Shown: positions 57,826 through 64,000 of the stretch, piece by piece
Layout of the letters: every line of letters starts with the position of its first letter
Numbering within the stretch: position 1 is the stretch's first letter
Origin: Pannonibacter indicus
Lineage (GTDB): Bacteria > Pseudomonadota > Alphaproteobacteria > Rhizobiales > Stappiaceae
Direction of reading: 5' to 3'
Assembly (NCBI RefSeq): GCF_001418225.1
Contig: NZ_LIPT01000005.1
Coordinates: 62,001-126,000 of the forward strand
DNA length: 64,000 bases
Made by a program: the position numbers and the translations under genes
Notes under the pieces: model-generated
Told to the model about the DNA's origin: nothing
The model's input: the letters and a program-made list of their open reading frames with translations, nothing else
Database searches by the model: none

Positions 57826-59519
57826 ACCACGAATTCATGTTGAATGTTGATACAGGCGTCGCACGCGAGCGAAGCGCGCTTGACCCTGTCGTTCACATAG
57901 ACATTCGAAAAATGATACCAGAAGTCTGAGTGGTAGATATTTGGCTGGCGCTTCACCCGGCACTGGAAACCGATCGACAGATCTTCCCAGGGCAGCCCAA
58001 GCCGGATGACCCGGATGAACTCGTTACGGCGGATACGCAGCGACAGAAACCGGTCCAGGCTGAGAAGATATGCTTCATAGTCAGCGCGGTTGAGCGGCGT
58101 AACGCTTCCCGGGCCTTTTTCGTCGAAACGGCAAAAAAAGGCCTCTTCCCCTTCCTCAAACGCATCATCCGTCAGGCGGACAAGAAGATTCAGGGGCTTG
58201 GCATAGCCTGAGCCGAGGAAATAAGTGGCAACTTCAGCCGGATCGAGCGCAGCCCCGCCCGGAGGTGGTGCGGCAAGATAGGCCTCCATTGGTGCCTGAT
58301 CCAGAACGGTCCCACTTCGGGGCAGGCTTGTCCTGAAATCCCGTCCCTCGAACAGAAAACGCGTATCCACGGTCACATCCAGCAGCCGGACGCCCAGAGC
58401 CTTACAGATGTTGCTATAGTCAGACACCGCGTTTTTCCGGTTATGCTCCTTGATGTAGCTGTCCCGCGGCGCGGCTTCCGAGAAGAACCCCGCGTAAGGG
58501 AGAAAGGCAGCCGGAGCCGTCTTCTCAAGGATCTGAGACGCCAGATATCTGACCGTGTTGCGATTGCGGATGATGATCTGCTGGCGTTCGCGCTCATCAT
58601 AATTGTCGAAGCAGAGGGGAAAGCCGCTCGCCCCGCTGGCAAAGGATGAGGCAAAGACGGTCAGCCCCTCAGGGAAGCGGTAAAAGTCGATGAAGTTGGC
58701 ATCCACCGCCAGCAGGGCACTGAAACCGCCAATTTCCACCAGTAAGCCGCTGTCATCACGGAAGTCTCCGCTTTTCAGAACCGAAAGGGAGATTTCCGCC
58801 GCATCGTCGCGCAAGGCGGCATCAAAAGGGGCAGCCAGAATGCTGACAAAACCCAGATCCTCCAGATAGCGGACGGTCGACCCGCTGCCGAAGGCCGGTG
58901 TCAGGACAGGCATGTCCTTGCGCACGCGTTCCAGAGTTTCCCGGTGAAGATGGTCCGGGTGATTGTGAGAGATATACAGAAAATCACAGGCGTTGATCTT
59001 CTCAAATGCATCGGCAGGCGATGGTAATGCCAGCCACCAGCCATTGCAGAAAGCAGGCCCCAGCAGCCAGGGATCCGTCGCAAAGCTCAAGCCCTCTGTA
59101 CGGATGATGAGGCAGGCATGGTTGAGAAACTCAATCTCAACCGGCAGCGGCTTTGAATATCCTGCCAGCGAGCGCGACATGGACTTCAGGGCAAAACGCA
59201 CCGGTGCTGCCGGCACAGGATCATCCACAGCCACCACCAGAGGCGCCTTGGTGCATTCCACATTTTTGTAGCGCCCGGTCGCAGCATCCAGTTCCCAGCC
59301 GTGCATGGGGCAGGAGACACGGCCGTTGTTGAAGATCAGGCGCCCGCCATTATGGTCGCAGATCCGGTCATAAACACGAATCTCACCGCCGCCGCGAAAG
59401 ATGATCCAGTCGTCCGCATGGCTGATACCTTCCGGCACAGAGCGCGGGTCAATCTCTTGCGGCTGCTCGCGCATGGCAAAGGCCGCGGGCACGATAGAAA
59501 ACCTGTCCCAAACCGCCAT
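57822..59519 (-). CDS. CMP-Neu5Ac hydroxylase (CMAH)-like Rieske/MBL protein
   Basis: A 565-residue protein with the domain order of vertebrate CMP-N-acetylneuraminate hydroxylase. Rieske ligands are C54-x-H56 and C70-x2-H73 (ICDHNGG, CPMHGWEL). An MBL-fold domain follows with HNHPDH at 185-190. Segments of CMAH recur in order: HACxxxR, DPWLLGPAFCNGWW (149-162), SHNHPDHL, FASGASGFPLCF (293-304), PYAGFFSE (341-348), YIKEHNRKN (355-363), and near the C-terminus IGFQCRVKRQPNIYH. CMAH converts CMP-Neu5Ac to CMP-Neu5Gc with electrons from cytochrome b5. Beside neuA/B/C, this supports hydroxylation of a CMP-nonulosonate. No cytochrome b5 gene is in the window. Confidence 0.88.
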   Translation of the reverse strand: MAVWDRFSIVPAAFAMREQPQEIDPRSVPEGISHADDWIIFRGGGEIRVYDRICDHNGGRLIFNNGRVSCPMHGWELDAATGRYKNVECTKAPLVVAVDDPVPAAPVRFALKSMSRSLAGYSKPLPVEIEFLNHACLIIRTEGLSFATDPWLLGPAFCNGWWLALPSPADAFEKINACDFLYISHNHPDHLHRETLERVRKDMPVLTPAFGSGSTVRYLEDLGFVSILAAPFDAALRDDAAEISLSVLKSGDFRDDSGLLVEIGGFSALLAVDANFIDFYRFPEGLTVFASSFASGASGFPLCFDNYDERERQQIIIRNRNTVRYLASQILEKTAPAAFLPYAGFFSEAAPRDSYIKEHNRKNAVSDYSNICKALGVRLLDVTVDTRFLFEGRDFRTSLPRSGTVLDQAPMEAYLAAPPPGGAALDPAEVATYFLGSGYAKPLNLLVRLTDDAFEEGEEAFFCRFDEKGPGSVTPLNRADYEAYLLSLDRFLSLRIRRNEFIRVIRLGLPWEDLSIGFQCRVKRQPNIYHSDFWYHFSNVYVNDRVKRASLACDACINIQHEFVV

Positions 59520-59739
59520 TGCCGCACCTTTCCGGTCTCGCCCGCTGCCGAAGCGGTGGAATCACTTCAGCCTCTTCCACTACGGCATAAGATAGCTTAG
59601 GCGGGCTCCACCCGGACATACAGGGAAAAACATAGAGAAAACCGGCGAGCCCGGCGTAATCTCTTTGGGCATCTGACGATTCTGGCGTCAGTTTCACCCG
59701 GCCGTACCGGTCACCCGCACATGCCAAGGGAGAAGGCAG
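59520..59739. promoter_or_regulatory. Divergent promoter region, CMAH-like / TylF-like genes
   Basis: 220 bases between two divergent starts, so promoters for both modification genes must lie here. GAAAGGT precedes the leftward start and AGGGAGAAGG the rightward start. No clear operator palindrome is visible. Confidence 0.45.
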
Positions 59740-60435
59740 ATGACAAAGGGCACGGACAGCGTTCAGGGCCTGTCGCCCGGCAAGGTCTGGGACTACGAGA
59801 ACGGCTTCTACTGGTTCTCCGATCCAAGCCGCCTCAACAAGATGCTGGCTCATTACGAGCTCTACCGGAGGATTACAGGGCTTCCAGGAGATGTGCTGGA
59901 ACTCGGCGTCTTCAAGGGCCTGTCCCTGATCCGCTTCGCCCAGTTCCGCGCCTTGCTCGAAACCGAGGCTTCACGCCGCATCATCGGCTTCGACGCCTTC
60001 GGAGACTTTCCGGCGGAGGGTCTGTCTGATCCATCGGATCACAAATTCATCGAGAAATTCGAGACGGAGGCTGGCAAGGGGCTGTCAAAGGCCGAAATGG
60101 CCGCCATTCTGGAGGCAAAGCGGATCGGCAATGTGGATTTGGTGGAGGGCAACGTGTTCCAGACCCTGCCGGACTACCTGGCCCGCAATCCGCAGCTTCG
60201 CATATCCCTGCTGCATCTCGACATGGATGTGGGCGAACCGACGCGCTTTGCGCTGGAACATCTGTTTGAGCGTGTCGTGCCGGGCGGGCTGGTCGTCGTT
60301 GATGACTATAATGCTGTCGCGGGAGCAACCAATGCAGTGGATGACTTCCTGAGAGCAGCGGGAGGCGCGTCTGCGGGTCTCAGCTTGCAGAAACTGCCAA
60401 ACTATCGCGTACCCGCCTTCTTCGTCCGGCCCTGA
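59740..60435 (+). CDS. TylF/MycF-type sugar O-methyltransferase
   Basis: A 231-residue SAM methyltransferase of the TylF family, which includes macrocin and other sugar O-methyltransferases. It shows DVLELGVFKGLSLIRFA (near 51-67), GFDAFGDFP (near 89-97), NVFQTLPDYL, LHLDMDVGEPTRFALEHL (near 165-182) and GGLVVVDDY (near 190). The metal-binding Asp residues of TylF/MycF lie in the last two regions. With the CMAH-like protein it makes O-methylation of the nonulosonic acid or glycan likely. Start ATG 59740, with a strong AGGGAGAAGG. Confidence 0.85.
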   Translation: MTKGTDSVQGLSPGKVWDYENGFYWFSDPSRLNKMLAHYELYRRITGLPGDVLELGVFKGLSLIRFAQFRALLETEASRRIIGFDAFGDFPAEGLSDPSDHKFIEKFETEAGKGLSKAEMAAILEAKRIGNVDLVEGNVFQTLPDYLARNPQLRISLLHLDMDVGEPTRFALEHLFERVVPGGLVVVDDYNAVAGATNAVDDFLRAAGGASAGLSLQKLPNYRVPAFFVRP

Positions 60436-60449
60436 CCGGGCCGGACGAA
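60421..60449 (+). terminator. Terminator hairpin with a stop codon in its loop
   Basis: A perfect 12-base stem TTCGTCCGGCCC / GGGCCGGACGAA has the loop TGACC, whose TGA is the stop codon of the TylF-like gene. It is followed by CTTTCAG. Termination directly on the end of the coding region is likely. Confidence 0.7.
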
Positions 60450-60467
60450 CTTTCAGACCGGAGTATC

Positions 60468-60521
60468 ATACCAAGGCTTCGATGCTGGCTTGAAATGCTC
60501 AGCATCCGCACGGGCTTGAGA
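60468..60521 (+). repeat. Dispersed structured intergenic repeat, copy 6
   Basis: ATACCAAGGCTTCGATGCTG, then CTTGAAATGCT and CAGCATC, then CGCACGGGCTTGAG. GATGCTG/CAGCATC form a 7-base stem. It is a shortened variant of the family core. It ends two bases before the fpr stop. Confidence 0.7.
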
Positions 60522-60522
60522 C

Positions 60523-61335
60523 TCAGCCCACAAACGCCCGTTCCACGACGAATTCGCCGGGCTTGTTGTTGGCGCCTTCGTTGAGGCCGGCCTTTTCGAG
60601 CAGGGCCTTGGTGTCGCGGAGCATTTCCATGGAGCCGCAGATCATGCCGCGGTCGATGGCCGGGTCCAGCGGCGGAACACCGAGATCGGTGAAGAGCTTG
60701 CCGCTCTCGATCAGATCGGTGATGCGGCCCTGGCGCGGGAAGTCCTCGCGGGTGACGGAGGTGTAATGCACCAGCTTTTCGCTGGCGAGTTCACCGATCA
60801 GCGGATCGTTCTTGGTTGCCTCGACCAATTCCTCGCCGTAGCGCAGTTCCGCAACTTCACGGCAGGTGTGGGTCAGGATGACCTGATCGAACTTCTCATA
60901 GGTTTCCGGATCACGGATCAGGCTGGCAAAGGGGGCAATGCCGGTGCCAGTGGAGAACATGTAGACGCGCTTGCCTGGCGTCAGAGCATCATTGACGAGC
61001 GTTCCGGTCGGCTTCTTCTTCAGAAGCAGCGCGTCGCCCGGCTGGATTTTCTGCAGATGCTGGGTCAGCGGGCCATCCGGCACCTTGATGGAGAAAAACT
61101 CCAGTTCCTCATCCCAGGACGGGCTGGCGATGGAATAGGCGCGGTACAGCGGCTTGCCGTCGATCAGCAGGCCGATCATCACGAATTCACCGGAGCGGAA
61201 ACGGAATGCGGCAGGCCGCGTGGTGCGGAACTTGAAGAGGCGGTCGGTGTAATGCTTGACCTCCGTCACTTCCTGCACGAAGGCACTCGGGCCTGCGACA
61301 GTTTCCAGGTCGGCGGGTTTGGCAAGAACGTTCAT
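60523..61335 (-). CDS. fpr: Ferredoxin-NADP+ reductase
   Basis: A 270-residue FAD/NADPH reductase. The FAD motif is RAYSIASP (near 83-90), the NADP-binding loop FSTGTGIAPF (near 125-134), CGSMEM and the C-terminal EFVVERAFVG of alphaproteobacterial Fpr proteins. It transfers electrons between NADPH and ferredoxin or flavodoxin. It lies beside the CMAH/NeuABC island, separated from the TylF-like gene by a repeat, in convergent orientation. Confidence 0.93.
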   Translation of the reverse strand: MNVLAKPADLETVAGPSAFVQEVTEVKHYTDRLFKFRTTRPAAFRFRSGEFVMIGLLIDGKPLYRAYSIASPSWDEELEFFSIKVPDGPLTQHLQKIQPGDALLLKKKPTGTLVNDALTPGKRVYMFSTGTGIAPFASLIRDPETYEKFDQVILTHTCREVAELRYGEELVEATKNDPLIGELASEKLVHYTSVTREDFPRQGRITDLIESGKLFTDLGVPPLDPAIDRGMICGSMEMLRDTKALLEKAGLNEGANNKPGEFVVERAFVG

Positions 61336-61661
61336 GGCGGTCCAGTCATGTTACGCCGCGACACTCCTGCCTGCGGCCAGTCCATCGGAACGGCCCGCCA
61401 GCACGGCATGAGAGAGTCGCCTCATCACCGGCAAGACACGGGCTATTGTGGCGTATCACCTACCACTTTCTTCGCCTTGATATGAAGCAACAACCGCCCA
61501 GGAAAACGCCTTCCGCATAAAAAAAAATCTAATCGCCCCCCTTCGATGCAGGAATGGTTTCTGCAGCAGCGGATTTCTGCAATTTTCATTGACAGCTGAA
61601 CCAATCATGCCGCTCCATACAGGAAAATACATAATCTTCCAGAGCAAGGGTGCCGCGTTCC
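61336..61661. other. Divergent gap, fpr / GlxA-type regulator
   Basis: 326 bases between two divergent starts. An A-run (AAAAAAAAAT near 61518) and an A/T-rich stretch lie at about 61485-61645, suitable for promoters. No coding region is credible. Confidence 0.4.
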
Positions 61662-62708
61662 ATGTCCAATTCCGGTCCGCAGCCGCACAGGTCAGATCCC
61701 GAAGGGCAGACCATTGCCCTCGTCCTCTTTGACCGGTTTTCGATGATTGCCTTCACCTCCGTCGTTGAACCGCTCCGCCTTGCCAACCGGGTGCTGGGGC
61801 GGGAGTTTTACCGCTGGCGCACTTATTCCCTGGATGGCGCCCCGGTGACCGCCTCGAATGGCTGTGAGATCAGCGTGAACCACAGCATCCGCGAACTTGA
61901 GGATACCGATATCACCCTGCTTTGCAGCGGCATCGATGTGGAGCGGCTGCCGCTGGACAAGGAACTGGGCATACGGCTGCGGAAACTGAATTCACGCGGA
62001 CGCACCTTTGGCGCCATCTGCACCGGCGCCTACCTGCTGGCCCGCTATGGCCTTCTGGAAGGCCGGCGCTGCACACTGCACTGGGAGAACCTGCGCTCGT
62101 TCCGTGAGGAGTTTCCAGGCGTGGATGTGTCATCGGACATCTTCGCCATCGACCGCAACTGCATCACCTGCGCCGGCGGCATGGCATCGCTCGACATGAT
62201 GCTGCGGCTGATCGCCATCCGCCATGGCGCGGCACTGGCACATGAAGTGGCGGAAGTGGCCCTGTATCAGAACATGCGCTCGGGCGAGAGCGCGCAGCGC
62301 CATGACATCGAGGCCCGCACGGGTATCTCCAATGCCAAGATCCTGGAAGCCATCCGCATCATGGACATGCATATCGAGGATCCCCTCTCCTGCCAGCAAC
62401 TGGCGATGACGGTGAACCTGTCACCCCGCCAGCTGGAGCGGCTGTTCCGGCGCCACTTCAACTGTACGCCGGGGCAATACTATCTGAAACTGCGCCTCGA
62501 GACGGCCCGTGATCTTCTGCGGCGCACCTCACGTGCCGTGCTGGATGTGGCCATTGCCTGCGGCTTTGCATCCACCTCGCATTTCACCAAATGCTACCGG
62601 GAACGCTTCCTCGTCACCCCGACAGAAGAGCGCAACACCTATCAAGGCGGCAACCGGAGTTCACGCAGCGCGCGCATGCAGCTCCGGCAGGCTGCTGTGC
62701 CGGTCTGA
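61662..62708 (+). CDS. GlxA-family transcriptional regulator
   Basis: A 348-residue protein with an N-terminal DJ-1/PfpI-like domain (about 15-190; FGAICTGAYLLARYGLLEGRRCTLHWEN near 118-145) and a C-terminal AraC-type double helix-turn-helix (about 225-320; LSPRQLERLFRRHF and DVAIACGFASTSHFTKCYRERF). Family members such as GbdR and CdhR control choline, betaine or carnitine use; no such genes are in the window, so the target is unknown. ATG 61662 is taken; an upstream GTG adds four residues. Confidence 0.9.
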   Translation: MSNSGPQPHRSDPEGQTIALVLFDRFSMIAFTSVVEPLRLANRVLGREFYRWRTYSLDGAPVTASNGCEISVNHSIRELEDTDITLLCSGIDVERLPLDKELGIRLRKLNSRGRTFGAICTGAYLLARYGLLEGRRCTLHWENLRSFREEFPGVDVSSDIFAIDRNCITCAGGMASLDMMLRLIAIRHGAALAHEVAEVALYQNMRSGESAQRHDIEARTGISNAKILEAIRIMDMHIEDPLSCQQLAMTVNLSPRQLERLFRRHFNCTPGQYYLKLRLETARDLLRRTSRAVLDVAIACGFASTSHFTKCYRERFLVTPTEERNTYQGGNRSSRSARMQLRQAAVPV

Positions 62709-62737
62709 ATCCACCTGAAAGAGCTGAGATCGTGACA

Positions 62738-62765
62738 GCCGCGTCAGCCCCCAGGCTGACGCGGC
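62738..62765 (+). terminator. Terminator after the GlxA-type regulator
   Basis: A perfect 12-base stem GCCGCGTCAGCC / GGCTGACGCGGC with loop CCCA is followed by GCATTTCTC. It lies 30 bases after the stop. Confidence 0.8.
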
Positions 62766-62998
62766 GCATTTCTCGTGTTGCGAGTATATTTTATCCAAGT
62801 ACGCCAAATTTTACCATTTCCTTAGCGAATTGACCTATTATCAGCACTGCAGCCCCGGGAACGCGCTTCCCCTTTGGGAACGCACCCTTTGACGTTAGGT
62901 CATAAAAGGATAATTGCCTAAAATTTTACCGGTTTCCTTTACCCAGTCTTGGATGGGAAAAGGCTACTCTAATTTTATTCATATTGCGGAGAGTTCCG

Positions 62999-63484
62999 AT
63001 GCGTCTCCTTACTGTCATTTTTGCCGGCGTTCTTTTTATAATCTCATTTTTTCCAGCGGCATCAACAGCTTCCGGCGCCCCCACTATACTGACGATTGAC
63101 GGAAAACTCCCCTCTGGCCCCATCGCCATGACAATGGATGAGATTGAGGCCTTGGGGCTGGAGACCATGACAACGGTTACGCCCTGGCATGATGGTCCGG
63201 TAACGTTTGAAGGTGTTCCCTTTGCAAGGCTCATGGCCCATGCAGGCGTGAAAGATGGCACGGTCGAGGTGATGGCCCTCAACAGCTACTTCGTCCAGAT
63301 GCCGTTTGACGACGTTGTTCAGGCGCAAGGCCTTCTGGCAACACGGCAGAACGGCAAGCATATGCCCGTGGCAGACAAAGGCCCTCTTTTTCTGATCTTC
63401 CCTTTCAGTGACAGGCCTGACCTCAAGACGGAAAGCTATTATTCGCGCGCTGTCTGGCAGATCCGCCAGATCACCATCAGGTAA
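62999..63484 (+). CDS. Exported molybdopterin-oxidoreductase-like protein
   Basis: A 161-residue exported protein with a signal peptide (about 1-25). The segment VTFEGVPFARLMAHAGV is characteristic of the oxidoreductase molybdopterin-binding (SUOX-like) fold, followed by NSYFVQMPFDDVVQAQGLLAT. It is much shorter than a full enzyme and no Cys ligand for Mo is present, so it may be a degenerate or binding-only relative. It lies 31 bases before a membrane sensor gene and may be its periplasmic partner. Start ATG 62999, with GGAGAG six bases upstream. Confidence 0.75.
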   Translation: MRLLTVIFAGVLFIISFFPAASTASGAPTILTIDGKLPSGPIAMTMDEIEALGLETMTTVTPWHDGPVTFEGVPFARLMAHAGVKDGTVEVMALNSYFVQMPFDDVVQAQGLLATRQNGKHMPVADKGPLFLIFPFSDRPDLKTESYYSRAVWQIRQITIR

Positions 63485-63515
63485 CAAGCCCTCCCTCTTA
63501 CTGGTGACTGTTGCC

Positions 63516-64000
63516 ATGACGATATGGTTCCGGCGAATAACTGTTCTACTCTTCATTTGTCTGGCCGCTGCTGCCTTAATCCAGCCCTATATCACAGCAG
63601 CCAACCAGAGTGCCGTCATTCAGGCCAAGCGCTACGACATTGCCTGGACCGGCTTCAACGGCCGTCTGGAGGTGTCGACCCTGCGCGAGTTGGTCGCGCG
63701 CTATGCAGCGACGGGGGACAAGTCCGCCGCAAGCGAAGCGCAGCTCTACTATCAGATCATGATCGGCCGCATGAAAATCTGGAACTCCGGACAGTTCCGG
63801 ACCTTCCTGGAGCTGTCCGCCGAGCGGGTCGCGCGGTTCGAACAGCTGGCTGCCGACCTGGAAGCCCTTGAACCACTGTTCGGCCGGATCGAAGATCCCG
63901 CAGCGCAACTTGAGATCATCGACCGTATGGTTCCGGTCAAGGCCGCCGTCGACCGTATTGGCGGGGAAGCCTATAGCCTGAGCCTCGTCGAGGCAGACAA
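63516..64000 (+). CDS. Membrane sensor protein, N-terminal part
   Basis: The gene runs off the right edge. The 161 visible residues have one N-terminal helix (about 7-26), followed by a helical, probably periplasmic, sensor region (about 27-161) and no catalytic domain yet. Such proteins often end in GGDEF/EAL or histidine kinase domains. It is directly downstream of the molybdopterin-like protein and probably co-transcribed. ATG 63516 is inferred; the ribosome site is weak. Confidence 0.7.
   Translation, partial: MTIWFRRITVLLFICLAAAALIQPYITAANQSAVIQAKRYDIAWTGFNGRLEVSTLRELVARYAATGDKSAASEAQLYYQIMIGRMKIWNSGQFRTFLELSAERVARFEQLAADLEALEPLFGRIEDPAAQLEIIDRMVPVKAAVDRIGGEAYSLSLVEAD

Noticed and set aside
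57822-59519. Ordinary Rieske dioxygenase or UlaG-type lactonase
   Set aside because: A dioxygenase would have a mononuclear-iron catalytic domain rather than an MBL fold, and UlaG lacks a Rieske domain; the collinear CMAH-like segments favour CMAH.

Overview
The window looks like a chromosomal segment of a GC-rich alphaproteobacterium, most likely Hyphomicrobiales (a Stappiaceae or Rhizobiales-type genome). The evidence is the pcaQ/pcaDCHGB order, the fused cysNC next to cysD, the ArsR/CreA/class II DAHP synthase/nadE neighbourhood, the GlxA-type regulators, and dispersed palindromic intergenic repeats. I cannot name the species. No rRNA, CRISPR array, insertion sequence, integrase or phage gene was seen. 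There is one tRNA (Val, anticodon CAC).

Layout. 1-1821: a truncated short-chain dehydrogenase, a metallo-beta-lactamase-fold hydrolase and a cyclic-nucleotide-binding protein. 1864-10214: an 866-residue ABC exporter with a degenerate, hugely expanded nucleotide-binding domain, divergent from a five-gene operon of four glycosyltransferases and a polysaccharide-deacetylase-like protein. This is probably one uncharacterised glycan system. 10325-13715: zinc uptake (zur-znuB-znuC, divergent znuA). 14083-16928: sulfate activation (cysD, cysNC). 17175-22631: protocatechuate branch of the beta-ketoadipate pathway (pcaQ, divergent pcaDCHG, then pcaB). 22860-26721: LysM protein, LOG-family nucleotide hydrolase, PleD-like diguanylate cyclase. 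26880-31509: cimA, pip, a GFA-family protein, cysS. 31852-34167: a small secreted protein, an ArsR regulator, CreA and a variant MBL hydrolase. 34738-42662: DUF2865 protein, gltX, MFS transporter, nadE, a receiver-only response regulator and class II DAHP synthase. 43175-50529: CHASE4-like/GGDEF protein, gor, DUF2059 protein, rpiA, a soluble PilZ-containing chemoreceptor, gph and tRNA-Val. 50797-52158: a globin-coupled chemoreceptor. 52349-60435: a sialic/nonulosonic acid island. 60523-64000: fpr, a GlxA/AraC regulator, a molybdopterin-oxidoreductase-like secreted protein and the start of a membrane sensor.

The most exciting part is the island at 52349-60435. A TPR-glycosyltransferase resembling the flagellin glycosyltransferase FlmG heads an overlapping set neuA-neuB-neuC, which should make a CMP-activated sialic-acid-type sugar. 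Converging on it is a two-gene operon: a SAM methyltransferase and a full-length homologue of vertebrate CMP-Neu5Ac hydroxylase (CMAH), with an N-terminal Rieske centre followed by an MBL-fold domain. A second, TylF-type methyltransferase is divergent from it. I infer that the cell makes a hydroxylated (Neu5Gc-like), probably O-methylated nonulosonic acid and attaches it to a surface or flagellar protein. A ferredoxin-NADP reductase lies next door and could supply electrons.

Other cross-cutting features are a family of at least six structured intergenic repeats near 442, 10251, 13981, 26810, 44761 and 60468; histidine-rich extensions on three of the four zinc-uptake proteins; and a high density of c-di-GMP and chemotaxis proteins (two GGDEF proteins, a PilZ chemoreceptor, a globin chemoreceptor).
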